From Phenylobacterium sp. (GTDB taxonomy: Bacteria > Pseudomonadota > Alphaproteobacteria > Caulobacterales > Caulobacteraceae): 64,000 nt of DNA. The notes under the pieces are model-generated. The model did no database searches. It was not told where the DNA came from and saw only the letters and a program-made list of their open reading frames with translations. Location: contig NZ_JANINU010000307.1 in NCBI RefSeq assembly GCF_024508875.1, positions 61,324 through 125,323 of the forward strand, in the 5' to 3' direction. Made by a program: the position numbers and the translations under genes. Of this stretch, positions 23,766-33,387 are shown one piece after another (within the stretch, counting starts at the first letter, position 1; each line of letters opens with the position of its first letter).

Positions 23766-23779
23766 TTGATCTTCATCAA
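23766..23779 (+). promoter_or_regulatory. Perfect FNR/Dnr-type box upstream of narK1
   Basis: TTGAT-CTTC-ATCAA, identical to the moaA box including the spacer. With TCTATA at 23804-23809 as -10, the start falls at 23814-23816, on the A of the narK ATG. A leaderless narK-nar mRNA is predicted. Confidence 0.82.
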
Positions 23780-23815
23780 TCGCCTCGGCGAGCTAGTGAG
23801 ACATCTATACCGGCG

Positions 23816-25204
23816 ATGCGGCGCCAGTGCACCGCGCTGACCGCCGAGACCATCGTGACCGACGCATCTCTCCCGCTCCAGCCTGGCGCCAAGGCCGCCC
23901 TTGGCATGAGCACCTTCGCGTTCACGGCCTGCTTCGCGGTGTGGACGGTCTTCTCGATCATCGGCATCCGCATCAAGCAGGAGCTCGGGCTCACGGAGGC
24001 CGAGTTCGGGCTCCTGGCCGGCACGCCGATCCTCACCGGATCCCTCATCCGCGTCCCGCTGGGCATCTGGGCCGACCAGATGGGCGGGCGCCTGGTCAAC
24101 CTGGCGGTGATGCTGTCGGCTGCGGTCGCCACTTGGCTCCTCTCCTACGCGCACACCTATCCGCAGTTCCTGCTGGCGGCGCTGGGCGTGGGCCTGGCCG
24201 GCGGCAGTTTCTCGGTGGGCGTGGCCTACGTCTCCAAGTTCTTCTCCAAGGCGCGTCAGGGTACGGCGCTGGGCGTCTTCGGGGCCGGCAACGTCGGCGC
24301 CGCGGTGACCAAGTTCGCCGCGCCCTTCGTCATGCTGGCCTTTGGCTGGCAAGCGGTCGCCCAGGTCTGGGCCACCGCCCTGGCGATCATCGCCGGCGCC
24401 TACTTCCTCGTCACCCGTGACGACCCCGAGCTCGTCGCTCGCCGCCGGACCGGCGCGAAGGCCACCCCGGCGCTGATGCAACTCGAGCCGCTGAAGCGGC
24501 TGCAGGTCTGGCGCTTCGCCCTCTATTACTTCTTCTGCTTCGGGGCCTTCGTAGCGCTGTCGCTGTGGCTGCCCCACTACCTGGTGGCGGTCTACCACCT
24601 GCCGCTCATCACGGCCGGCATGCTGGCGGCGGCCTATTCGATCCCCGGCTCCCTGTTCCGCGTCTTCGGCGGCTGGCTGTCGGACCGCATCGGTGCGCGG
24701 CGGGTGATGTACATCACCTTCGGCGTCAGCGTGGCCTGCACCTTCCTTCTGTCCTACCCGGCGACCACCTATGTCGTCGACGGCATCGAGGGGCCGATCA
24801 CCTTCCGCCTGGCGCTGGGGCTGGTTCCGTTCGTGGGCCTGCTGTTCGCGCTCGGGTTCGCGATGAGTCTCGGCAAGGCGGCGGTCTACAAGCACATCCC
24901 CGTCTACTACCCCGACACCATCGGCTCGGTAGGCGGCCTGGTCGGCATGATCGGCGGCCTGGGCGGCTTCGTCCTGCCGATCGCCTTCGGCGCCCTCAAC
25001 GACCTCACCCACATCTGGACCAGCTGCTTCATGCTGCTGTTCCTGCTGGTCGCCGGCGCGCTCGCTTGGATGCACCTCGCCATCGGCCGGATGGAGCGGG
25101 CCCGCACGCCCGGCCTGCGCGACCTGCCCGAGCTCCCCGAGATGATCGACCTCAACCCCACCGGCGCAGCCGGGGCCGCTTCGGCCCTGCGCGCCGCCGA
25201 ATAG
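23816..25204 (+). CDS. narK1: NarK1-type nitrate/nitrite transporter (MFS)
   Basis: 462 residues with about 12 membrane helices. The nitrate-transport signatures GAGNVGAAVTKFAAPFV and GLVGMIGGLGGFVLPI are present, as is the MFS loop GIWADQMGGR. The short, NarK1-like N-terminus suggests nitrate-proton symport. No Shine-Dalgarno is visible, but the ATG coincides with the predicted transcription start, which supports it. An inner GTG at 23855 is an alternative. First gene of the narK1-narK2-narGHJI operon. Confidence 0.93.
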   Translation: MRRQCTALTAETIVTDASLPLQPGAKAALGMSTFAFTACFAVWTVFSIIGIRIKQELGLTEAEFGLLAGTPILTGSLIRVPLGIWADQMGGRLVNLAVMLSAAVATWLLSYAHTYPQFLLAALGVGLAGGSFSVGVAYVSKFFSKARQGTALGVFGAGNVGAAVTKFAAPFVMLAFGWQAVAQVWATALAIIAGAYFLVTRDDPELVARRRTGAKATPALMQLEPLKRLQVWRFALYYFFCFGAFVALSLWLPHYLVAVYHLPLITAGMLAAAYSIPGSLFRVFGGWLSDRIGARRVMYITFGVSVACTFLLSYPATTYVVDGIEGPITFRLALGLVPFVGLLFALGFAMSLGKAAVYKHIPVYYPDTIGSVGGLVGMIGGLGGFVLPIAFGALNDLTHIWTSCFMLLFLLVAGALAWMHLAIGRMERARTPGLRDLPELPEMIDLNPTGAAGAASALRAAE

Positions 25205-25223
25205 CCCGCAAGAGGACCAACCC

Positions 25224-26642
25224 ATGGGCAAACCCCGTCACGTGCTGACCGACTGGCGGCCCGAGGACGCCGCGTTCTGGGCGTCGACCGGCAAGCCGGT
25301 CGCGACCCGCAACCTGTGGATCTCGATCCCCAACCTGACCCTGGCCTTCGCGGTCTGGATGGTCTGGTCGATGGTTGTCGCCAAGCTGAAGCTGGTCGGC
25401 TTCAAGTTCACGACGGACCAGCTGTTTTGGCTGACGGCCCTGCCGGCGCTCTCCGGCGCGACCCTGCGGATTTTCTATAGCTTCATGGTGCCGATCTTCG
25501 GCGGCCGCCTGTGGACCACACTGTCGACCCTCTCGCTGCTGGTTCCGGCGATCGGCATCGGCCTCGCCGTGCAGAACCCCGGCACCCCCTACTGGACCTT
25601 CGTCGTCCTCTCGCTGCTGTGCGGCCTGGGCGGCGGCAACTTCGCCTCGTCGATGGGCAACATCTCGTTCTTCTTCCCGAAGGCGCAGAAGGGCAACGCG
25701 CTGGCGATGAACGCTGGCTTCGGCAATCTGGGCGTCAGCCTGATGCAGTTCCTGGTGCCGGTGGTGACGGGCGTCGCCCTGCTGCCGATCACCGGGCCCG
25801 CCCAGGTCTCGGTCGACAAGGGCCTTGGCGTCACGGCGCAGGTCTGGATGCAGAACGCCGGGTTCGTCTGGGCGCCCTTCATCGTGATCGCCGCCGCTGT
25901 CGCCTGGTTCGGGATGAACGACATCGCTTCTGCCAAGGCCTCGTTCGCCAGCCAGGCCGTCGTGTTCAAGCGCCGGCACAACTGGATCATGTGCTGGCTC
26001 TACCTGGGCACCTTCGGGTCATTCCTCGGCTTCTCAGCCGCCTTCCCCCTGCTGTCCAAGACCCTGTTCCCCCACGTGCAGGTGCTGAAGCTGGTGTTCC
26101 TGGGGCCGCTGATCGGCGCCGCCTCCCGGGCGCTGACGGGCTGGGTCTCGGACCGCTTCGGGGGCGAGCGCGTCACCCATTACGCGTTCCTCGCCATGGC
26201 CGCGGGCGTGCTGGGCGTGCTGCAGGGCGTCGGCGCCTTCCAGGGCGAGCCGTCGTTCCCGGTTTTCTTTGCCAGCTTCCTGTGGCTGTTCTTCTGGACC
26301 GGCGTCGGCAACGCTTCGACCTTCCAGATGATCCCCGCGATCGTGCGCAGCGACATGCCGCGCCTGATGCCGGGCGCAGCGGCCGACGCGCGCCTCAAGG
26401 CCGCCGAGATGGAATCCGCCGCCATCGTGGGCTTCACCTCGGCCATCGGCGCCTTCGGCGGCTTCTTCATCCCCAAGGCGTTCGGTGACTCGCTGAAGGC
26501 CACCGGCGGGCCCGAGACCGCCCTCTACGTCTTCCTCGCCTTCTACGTGAGCTGCGTCCTGCTGAACTGGGCCGTCTACGGCCGTCGCGGGTCGCTGCTC
26601 CACGTCCCCCAAACCGACGCGATCAAGGTTCCCGCAGAATGA
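25224..26642 (+). CDS. narK2: NarK2-type nitrate/nitrite antiporter (MFS)
   Basis: 472 residues with GAGG upstream. The N-terminus LTDWRPEDAAFWASTGKPVA is typical of NarK2. About 12 membrane helices; the nitrate signatures GGGNFASSMGNISFFFP, GFGNLGVSLMQFLVPVV and a late GFTSAIGAFGGFFIP are visible. NarK2 proteins exchange cytoplasmic nitrite for nitrate. The tandem pair parallels the fused NarK1-NarK2 of Paracoccus, here as separate genes. Its TGA overlaps the narG ATG. Confidence 0.95.
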   Translation: MGKPRHVLTDWRPEDAAFWASTGKPVATRNLWISIPNLTLAFAVWMVWSMVVAKLKLVGFKFTTDQLFWLTALPALSGATLRIFYSFMVPIFGGRLWTTLSTLSLLVPAIGIGLAVQNPGTPYWTFVVLSLLCGLGGGNFASSMGNISFFFPKAQKGNALAMNAGFGNLGVSLMQFLVPVVTGVALLPITGPAQVSVDKGLGVTAQVWMQNAGFVWAPFIVIAAAVAWFGMNDIASAKASFASQAVVFKRRHNWIMCWLYLGTFGSFLGFSAAFPLLSKTLFPHVQVLKLVFLGPLIGAASRALTGWVSDRFGGERVTHYAFLAMAAGVLGVLQGVGAFQGEPSFPVFFASFLWLFFWTGVGNASTFQMIPAIVRSDMPRLMPGAAADARLKAAEMESAAIVGFTSAIGAFGGFFIPKAFGDSLKATGGPETALYVFLAFYVSCVLLNWAVYGRRGSLLHVPQTDAIKVPAE

Positions 26643-29600
26643 GCAACACCCTCGACCGCCTGGCGTTCTTCACGCGCAAGACCGAGGTCTTCTCCGACGG
26701 CCACGGCGTCATGAACGACGAGGACCGCGCCTGGGAGGAGGCCTACCGGTCCCGCTGGCGCCACGACAAGATCGTCCGCTCCACCCACGGCGTGAACTGC
26801 ACGGGCTCGTGCTCGTGGAAGATCTACGTCAAGGGCGGCATCGTCACCTGGGAGACCCAGCAGACCGACTATCCGCGCACGCGGCCGGAGCTGCCCAACC
26901 ATGAGCCGCGCGGCTGCGCGCGCGGCGCCAGCTACAGCTGGTACCTCTACTCAGCCAACCGGGTTAAGTATCCGCTGGTCCGTGGCCGTCTGCTGAAACT
27001 GTGGCGCGAGGCGCGAGCGACGCTCGCGCCGGTCGCGGCCTGGGCCTCGATCCAGGCCGACGCCGAAAAGCGCAAGTCCTACACGTCCACGCGCGGCTCG
27101 GGCGGCTTCGTGCGCGCCACCTGGGACGAGGTCACCGAGATCGTGGCTGCGGCCAACGCCCACACGGTCAAGCAGTGGGGCCCGGACCGGGTGTTCGGCT
27201 TCTCGCCGATCCCCGCCATGTCGATGGTCTCCTACGCCGCCGGCGCGCGCTACCTGCAGCTGCTGGGCGGGGTCTGCGGCTCGTTCTATGACTGGTACTG
27301 CGACCTGCCGCCGTCGTCGCCACAGACCTGGGGCGAGCAGACCGACGTCGCCGAAAGCGCCGACTGGTACAATTCGGGCTTCCTCATGCTGTGGGGCTCG
27401 AACGTCCCGCAGACCCGCACGCCTGACGCCCACTTCTACACCGAGGCCCGCTACCGCGGCGCCAAGTCGGTGGTGATCTGCCCGGACTACTCCGAGGCCT
27501 CGAAGTTCTCCGACCTGTGGCTGCCGGTGAAGCAGGGGACCGACGCGGCGCTGGCCATGGCGTTCGGCCACGTGATCCTCAAGGAGTTCCACGTCGATCG
27601 CCAGGTCCCTTACTTCCGCGAGTACCTGCGCAAGTACTCCGACCTGCCGATGCTGGTGCGCCTGGTGCCGCAGGAGGGCGGCTACGTCTCCGAGCGCCTG
27701 CTCCGCGCGGCCGACTTCGAGGGCGGCCTCGGCGAGACCAACAACCCCGATTGGAAGACGGTCGCGGTCGATGAGGCCACCGGCCGGATCGTCGTGCCCA
27801 ACGGCTCGATCGGCTTCCGCTGGGGCGAAGATGGCAAATGGAATCTCGAGGAGAAGGACGCCGCGGGCCGTGAAACCACGCTGCGCCTGGGCCTGAACGG
27901 CGTCCACGACGAGGTCGCCGGCGTCCGCTTCCCGTATTTCGCCAACAGCGCCTCGAACGGCTTCGCCTCCACCGAGCACCCCGACGTCCTCGTCCGCAAC
28001 GTGCCGGTGAAGCGGCTGAAGCTGGCCGATGGCGAAGAGGCGCTGGTTGCGTGCGTCTACGACCTGTTCCTCGCCAACTACGGTGTCGACCAGGGCTTCG
28101 GCGGCGAACACATGCCGACGAGCTATGAGAGCCTGGAGCCTTATTCGCCGGGCTGGGCCGAGGCGATCACCACGGTACCGGCTGAGCAGATCATCGCCGT
28201 CGCCCGCGGCTTCGCCACCAACGCCGAAAAGACCAACGGCAGGTCGATGGTGATCATCGGCGCGGCAATGAACCACTGGTTCCACATGGACATGAACTAC
28301 CGCGGCGTCATCAACATGCTGGTGATGTGCGGGTGCGTGGGCCAGTCCGGCGGCGGCTGGAGCCACTACGTCGGCCAGGAGAAGCTGCGGCCGCAGACCG
28401 GCTGGGCGCCGCTGGCTTTCGCGACGGACTGGATCCGGCCGCCGCGGCAGCAGAACTCCACGTCCTTCTTCTACGCCCACACCGACCAGTATCGCTACGA
28501 GACGGTCGCCGCCTCCGAGATTCTGTCGCCGACCGCGCCGAACGGGCCCTGGGACGCCTCGCTGATCGACTTCAACGTGCGCGCCGAGCGCATGGGCTGG
28601 CTGCCGTCGGCGCCGGCGCTGAAGACCAATCCGCTGGAGGTGGCCCGCGCTGCCGATGCGGCCGGCGTCGACCCCAAGGTCTATGCGGTGCGCGAGTTGA
28701 AGGCCCGCAACCTGGAGCTCTCCTGCCACGACCCGGACGACCCGGCGAACTGGCCGCGCAACATGTTCGTATGGCGCTCGAACCTGCTGGGCTCGTCCGG
28801 CAAGGGCCACGAGTACTTCCTGAAGCACCTCTTGGGCGCCGCCCACGGCGTGCAGGGCAAGGACCTGGGAGAAATGGGCCGCCAGAAGCCGCGGGACGTC
28901 GCCTGGCATGACGAGGCGCCGGAAGGGAAGCTGGACCTGCTGGTCACCCTCGACTTCCGGATGTCCACGACCGCGGTCTACTCGGACATCGTCCTGCCCA
29001 CGGCCACCTGGTACGAGAAGAACGACCTCAACACCTCCGACATGCACCCCTTCATCCACCCGCTCTCGGCGGCCGTGGACCCGGCGTGGGAGTCGAAGTC
29101 CGACTGGGAGATCTTCAAGGCGATCGCCCGGCAGTTCTCCGACGTGGCGCCCGAGGTGCTGGGGGTGGAGAAGGACGTCGTCCTCACCCCCATCCAGCAC
29201 GACAGCGCCGCCGAGATGGCCCAGCCGTTCGACGTGAAGGACTGGTACCTCGGTGAATGCGAGGCGATCCCGGGCAAGACCATGCCGCAGATCACCGTGG
29301 TCGAGCGCGACTACCCTAACCTCTACAAGCAGTTCACCTCCCTCGGACCGCTCATGACCAAGGCCGGCAACGGCGGCAAGGGCATGGCTTGGAACACCGA
29401 GCACGAGGTGGGCCTGCTGGGCGAACTCAACGGTCACGTCCTCGAGCCCGGCGTCAGCGAAGGCCTGCCGCGGATCGAGAGCGACATCGACGCCTGCGAG
29501 ACCATCCTGATGCTCGCGCCGGAGACCAACGGCGAAGTCGCCGTGAAGGCCTGGGCGGCGCTGGAGACCCAGACCGGCCGCGAGCACACCCACCTGGCGC

Positions 29601-30373
29601 TGCCCAAGGAGGACGAGAAGATCCGCTACCGCGACCTGGTCGCCCAGCCGCGGAAGATCATCTCGTCGCCGATCTGGTCGGGGCTGGAGAGCGAGCACGT
29701 CTGCTACAACGCCGGCTACACCAACGTCCACGAGCTGATCCCCTGGCGGACGCTGACCGGCCGCCAGCAGCTCTACCAGGATCACCTCTGGATGCGGGCG
29801 TTCGGCGAGGCGCTCTGCGTCTACAAGCCGCCGGTCGACCTGAAGACCACCTGGGTGAAGGACAAGACGCCGAACGGCGAGACCGAGATCGTCCTCAACT
29901 TCATCACCCCGCACCAGAAGTGGGGCATCCACTCCACCTATTCCGACAACCTCCTGATGCTGACCCTGAACCGGGGCGGCCCGGTGGTGTGGATCTCGGA
30001 GGTCGACGCCAAGGCGGCGGGGATCGAGGACAACGACTGGATCGAGGTCTTCAACGCCAACGGCGCGCTGACGGCGCGCGCGGTGGTCTCCCAGCGCATC
30101 CGTGAGGGCACGACCTTCATGTACCACGCGCAGGAGAAGATCGTGAACACGCCGGGGTCGCAGGTCACCGGCCTGCGCGGCGGAATCCACAACTCCTGCA
30201 CCCGCACGGTGCCCAAGCCCACGCACATGATCGGCGGCTACGCCCAGCTGGCCTACGGCTTCAACTACTACGGCACCGTGGGTTCGAACCGGGACGAGTT
30301 CGTCGTCGTCCGCAAGATGACCAAGGTCGACTGGCTGGACGAGCCGGCCACCTCGAAGGATTTCGCCCAATGA
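26639..30373 (+). CDS. narG: Respiratory nitrate reductase alpha subunit NarG
   Basis: 1244 residues, close to E. coli NarG (1247). The N-terminal FS0 cluster ligands lie in HGVNCTGSCSWKIYVKGG and RGCARGASYSWYLYSANR; the molybdenum-ligand region is around CGSFYDWYCDLPPSSPQTWG. It contains Mo-bisMGD and reduces nitrate to nitrite on the cytoplasmic side of the inner membrane. There is no Tat signal with a cleavage site, as expected for NarG. It overlaps narK2 and narH by 4 nt (ATGA) on both ends, so translation is tightly coupled. Confidence 0.98.
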   Translation: MSNTLDRLAFFTRKTEVFSDGHGVMNDEDRAWEEAYRSRWRHDKIVRSTHGVNCTGSCSWKIYVKGGIVTWETQQTDYPRTRPELPNHEPRGCARGASYSWYLYSANRVKYPLVRGRLLKLWREARATLAPVAAWASIQADAEKRKSYTSTRGSGGFVRATWDEVTEIVAAANAHTVKQWGPDRVFGFSPIPAMSMVSYAAGARYLQLLGGVCGSFYDWYCDLPPSSPQTWGEQTDVAESADWYNSGFLMLWGSNVPQTRTPDAHFYTEARYRGAKSVVICPDYSEASKFSDLWLPVKQGTDAALAMAFGHVILKEFHVDRQVPYFREYLRKYSDLPMLVRLVPQEGGYVSERLLRAADFEGGLGETNNPDWKTVAVDEATGRIVVPNGSIGFRWGEDGKWNLEEKDAAGRETTLRLGLNGVHDEVAGVRFPYFANSASNGFASTEHPDVLVRNVPVKRLKLADGEEALVACVYDLFLANYGVDQGFGGEHMPTSYESLEPYSPGWAEAITTVPAEQIIAVARGFATNAEKTNGRSMVIIGAAMNHWFHMDMNYRGVINMLVMCGCVGQSGGGWSHYVGQEKLRPQTGWAPLAFATDWIRPPRQQNSTSFFYAHTDQYRYETVAASEILSPTAPNGPWDASLIDFNVRAERMGWLPSAPALKTNPLEVARAADAAGVDPKVYAVRELKARNLELSCHDPDDPANWPRNMFVWRSNLLGSSGKGHEYFLKHLLGAAHGVQGKDLGEMGRQKPRDVAWHDEAPEGKLDLLVTLDFRMSTTAVYSDIVLPTATWYEKNDLNTSDMHPFIHPLSAAVDPAWESKSDWEIFKAIARQFSDVAPEVLGVEKDVVLTPIQHDSAAEMAQPFDVKDWYLGECEAIPGKTMPQITVVERDYPNLYKQFTSLGPLMTKAGNGGKGMAWNTEHEVGLLGELNGHVLEPGVSEGLPRIESDIDACETILMLAPETNGEVAVKAWAALETQTGREHTHLALPKEDEKIRYRDLVAQPRKIISSPIWSGLESEHVCYNAGYTNVHELIPWRTLTGRQQLYQDHLWMRAFGEALCVYKPPVDLKTTWVKDKTPNGETEIVLNFITPHQKWGIHSTYSDNLLMLTLNRGGPVVWISEVDAKAAGIEDNDWIEVFNANGALTARAVVSQRIREGTTFMYHAQEKIVNTPGSQVTGLRGGIHNSCTRTVPKPTHMIGGYAQLAYGFNYYGTVGSNRDEFVVVRKMTKVDWLDEPATSKDFAQ

Positions 30374-31896
30374 AAGTCCGCGCCCAGATCGGCATGGTGC
30401 TGAATCTCGACAAGTGCATCGGGTGTCACACCTGCTCGGTGACCTGCAAGAACGTGTGGACCAATCGCCAAGGCGTCGAATACGCCTGGTTCAACAACGT
30501 CGAGACCAAGCCCGGCGTCGGCTATCCCAAGGACTGGGAGAACCAGAAGCGCTGGAACGGCGGTTGGGTCCGCAAGCCCAACGGCAAGATCGAGCCAAAG
30601 ATGGGCGCCAAGTGGCGGATCCTGGCGAAGATCTTCGCCAACCCCGACCTGCCCGAGATCGACGACTACTACGAGCCCTTCGACTTCGACTACGGCCACC
30701 TGCAGACGGCGCCGGAGATGAAGGCGTTCCCGACCGCCCGGCCGCGCTCGAAGATCACCGGCGAGCGGATGGAGAAGATCGAGTGGGGCCCGAACTGGGA
30801 GGAGATCCTGGGCGGCGAGTTTGCGAAGAGGAGGGCCGACTACAACTTCGAAGGCGTCGAGAGCGAGATCTACGGCCAGTTCGAAAACACCTTCATGATG
30901 TACCTGCCCAGGCTGTGCGAGCACTGCCTCAACCCTGCCTGTGTCGCCGCCTGTCCGTCGGGCGCGATCTACAAGCGGGAAGAAGACGGCATCGTCCTGA
31001 TCGACCAGGACAAGTGCCGCGGCTGGCGGATGTGCGTCTCGGCCTGCCCGTACAAGAAGATCTACTACAACTGGGAGAGCGGGAAATCCGAGAAGTGCAC
31101 CTTCTGCTTCCCGCGGATCGAGGTCGGCCAGCCGACCGTCTGCTCCGAGACCTGCGTGGGCCGCATCCGCTACCTGGGCGTCCTGCTCTATGACGCCGAC
31201 CGCATCGAGGCGGCCGCCGCGGAGCCCGACGAAAAGGACCTCTACCAGGCCCAGCTCGACGTCTTCCTGGACCCCTTCGACCCGGCGGTGATCGACCAGG
31301 CGCGGCGCGACGGCGTGCCCGAGGCGTGGCTCGAGGCCGCGCGCCGCAGCCCGGTCTACAAGATGGCCATCGACTGGAAGGTCGCCTTCCCGCTGCACCC
31401 GGAATACCGGACGCTGCCGATGGTCTGGTACGTGCCCCCGCTGTCGCCGATCCAGTCGGCGGCCTCGGCCGGAGCGCTCGCCATGGACGGCGAGATGCCG
31501 GACGTGAAGTCCCTGCGCATCCCGGTCCGCTACCTGGCCAACCTGCTGACCGCGGGCAACGAGCCGCCGGTGGTTCAGGCGCTGGAACGCATGCTGGCCA
31601 TGCGCAGCTACATGCGCGCCAAGACCGTCGACGGCCGCATCGACCACGCCATCGCCGAGCGGGTCGGCCTGACCGCGGGCCACATCGACGAGATGTACCG
31701 CTACATGGCGATCGCCAACTACGAGGACCGGTTCGTCATCCCGACGACCCACCGCGAGACCGTCGAGGACGCCTACGACCTCAAGGGCTCCTGCGGCTTC
31801 ACCTTCGGCAACGGCTGCTCCGGCGGCCGCACGGAACTGGGCCTGTTCGGCCCCAAGACGCGCTCGCGCGCCAAGACCCCCATGGAGGTCAAGTGA
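30370..31896 (+). CDS. narH: Respiratory nitrate reductase beta subunit NarH
   Basis: 508 residues (E. coli 512). Four cysteine groups for Fe-S clusters: CIGCHTCSVTCKNVW, CEHCLNPACVAACPSG, CRGWRMCVSACPYKK and CTFCFPRIEVGQPTVCSETC. The Trp in CRGW replaces a cysteine and gives the [3Fe-4S] cluster, as in known NarH. It passes electrons from NarI hemes to NarG. It overlaps narJ by one base (TGATG). Confidence 0.98.
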   Translation: MKVRAQIGMVLNLDKCIGCHTCSVTCKNVWTNRQGVEYAWFNNVETKPGVGYPKDWENQKRWNGGWVRKPNGKIEPKMGAKWRILAKIFANPDLPEIDDYYEPFDFDYGHLQTAPEMKAFPTARPRSKITGERMEKIEWGPNWEEILGGEFAKRRADYNFEGVESEIYGQFENTFMMYLPRLCEHCLNPACVAACPSGAIYKREEDGIVLIDQDKCRGWRMCVSACPYKKIYYNWESGKSEKCTFCFPRIEVGQPTVCSETCVGRIRYLGVLLYDADRIEAAAAEPDEKDLYQAQLDVFLDPFDPAVIDQARRDGVPEAWLEAARRSPVYKMAIDWKVAFPLHPEYRTLPMVWYVPPLSPIQSAASAGALAMDGEMPDVKSLRIPVRYLANLLTAGNEPPVVQALERMLAMRSYMRAKTVDGRIDHAIAERVGLTAGHIDEMYRYMAIANYEDRFVIPTTHRETVEDAYDLKGSCGFTFGNGCSGGRTELGLFGPKTRSRAKTPMEVK

Positions 31897-32609
31897 TGTC
31901 CCTCAGCTACCGGGCGCTCGCCCTGCTGCTCAGCTATCCCACCGAGGCGACCCGCGCGCTGCTGCACGATGCGGCGGCCATTCTGGACGCCGACGTGCGC
32001 CTGCCGGGCGCCGTCCGCCGGGCCCTCGGCAAGCTTGCCGAGGACCTCGCCACGGCCGACATCTACGAGGTGCAGGAGCGCTATGTCTGGCTCTTCGACC
32101 GCACCCGCTCGCTGTCGCTGAACCTCTACGAGCACGTCCACGGCGAGAGCCGCGATCGGGGACAGGCCATGGTGGCGTTGCTTGAGCTCTATCGGTCCAA
32201 GGGACTGGAGCTGTCGGCCAACGAGCTGCCGGACAACCTGCCGGTGTTCCTGGAGTTCCTGTCGACCCTGCCGGAAGGGGAGGCGGCCTCGCTGCTGGGG
32301 GAGGGCGCCCATGTGCTCCACGCCATCGGCGAGCGCCTGCATAAGCGCCAGAGCCCCTACCGGGCCGTGTTCGGCGCGCTGACGGCGCTCGCGGCCGATC
32401 CGGGGGATGCCGACGCCCTGGCCTCGCTGATGGCCGAGCCGGACGACAATCCCGACGACCTCGAGACCATGGACAAGCTGTGGGCCGAGACCGCGGTCAG
32501 CTTCGGGCCATCCGACGTCGGCTGTCCCAAGGCCGAGGCGCTGGTCACCGCCATGAAGCAAGGCCCCGCGCCCGTCCGCCGGCGGCCGCTCGTGCAGGGA
32601 GCGGCGTGA
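31896..32609 (+). CDS. narJ: Nitrate reductase assembly chaperone NarJ
   Basis: 237 residues, all helical. Family segments: LALLLSYPTEATRALL at the N-terminus, YEVQERYVWLFDRTRSLSLN, LYEHVHGESRDRGQAMVALL and NELPDNLPVFLEFLSTLP. NarJ binds apo-NarG and lets the molybdenum cofactor enter before membrane attachment. It is not part of the finished enzyme. It overlaps its neighbours by one base on each side, so it depends on coupling. Confidence 0.96.
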   Translation: MSLSYRALALLLSYPTEATRALLHDAAAILDADVRLPGAVRRALGKLAEDLATADIYEVQERYVWLFDRTRSLSLNLYEHVHGESRDRGQAMVALLELYRSKGLELSANELPDNLPVFLEFLSTLPEGEAASLLGEGAHVLHAIGERLHKRQSPYRAVFGALTALAADPGDADALASLMAEPDDNPDDLETMDKLWAETAVSFGPSDVGCPKAEALVTAMKQGPAPVRRRPLVQGAA

Positions 32610-33385
32610 TGGACCTCAATCAGATCGCCTTCGGGGTCTACCCCTACATCGCGCTCTCGGTGCTGGCGCTGGGGTCGGTCGTCCGCTTCGACCGTGAGCC
32701 CTACACCTGGCGCACCGGCTCTTCCCAGCTGCTGCGGCGGAAACAACTGGTCGCCGGCTCCGTCCTCTTCCACCTCGGCGTGCTGATGATCTTCGGCGGC
32801 CACTTCGTGGGCCTCCTGACGCCCATCTGGGTGTTCGACGCCTTAGGCGTGCCCCACGGCGCCAAGCAGATGCTGGCGATTGTGGCCGGCGGCCTGGCCG
32901 GCAGCTTCGCCCTGGCCGGCGGCGCGCTCCTGCTGCACCGGCGCCTCACCGACCCGCGGATCCGCAAGACCTCCAGCTTCGCCGATATCGCGATCCTCGT
33001 CCTGCTGATGGCGCAGCTGCTGCTCGGCCTCGGCACAATTCCGATCTCGCTGCAGCACCGCGACGGCCACGAGATGCTCAAGTTCATGAATTGGGCCCAG
33101 GGGGTGTTCACCTTCCAGCCGGGCGTGGCCGGTCACGTCGCCGACGTCCATTGGGTCTTCAAGGCGCACCTAATGCTCGGCATGACCATCCTGCTGGTCT
33201 TCCCGTTCACCCGGCTGGTGCACATGCTCTCCGCGCCCGTCTGGTACCTGAACCGCCGCGGCTGGCAGCTGGTGCGCACCAAGCGCGCCCTGCCGCGCCG
33301 GGCCGAGGCCCTGGCGCCCACCTACGCCCAGCAACAGGTCGCGCGCCGGGCCGCCGAGCCCCGCCCCCAAGAGGCGGCCGAATAG
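32609..33385 (+). CDS. narI: Respiratory nitrate reductase gamma subunit NarI (cytochrome b)
   Basis: 258 residues with five membrane helices. Heme-ligand histidines are in LFHLGVLMIFGGHFVG and in HVADVHWVFKAHLMLGMTI; a short amphipathic N-terminus (MDLNQIAFGVYPYIALS) matches NarI. It oxidises quinol at the periplasmic side and sends electrons to NarH. The C-terminus is about 30 residues longer than in E. coli and basic (RTKRALPRRAEAL), probably cytoplasmic. Confidence 0.97.
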   Translation: MDLNQIAFGVYPYIALSVLALGSVVRFDREPYTWRTGSSQLLRRKQLVAGSVLFHLGVLMIFGGHFVGLLTPIWVFDALGVPHGAKQMLAIVAGGLAGSFALAGGALLLHRRLTDPRIRKTSSFADIAILVLLMAQLLLGLGTIPISLQHRDGHEMLKFMNWAQGVFTFQPGVAGHVADVHWVFKAHLMLGMTILLVFPFTRLVHMLSAPVWYLNRRGWQLVRTKRALPRRAEALAPTYAQQQVARRAAEPRPQEAAE

Positions 33386-33387
33386 CC

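Noticed and set aside
26951..30370. 1139-codon open frame antisense to narG
   Set aside because: It mirrors narG codon by codon in very GC-rich DNA; the translation is His/Val/Arg/Gly-rich with no family features. The same holds for 34104-36362, 30268-31752 and 23684-25231 on the minus strand.
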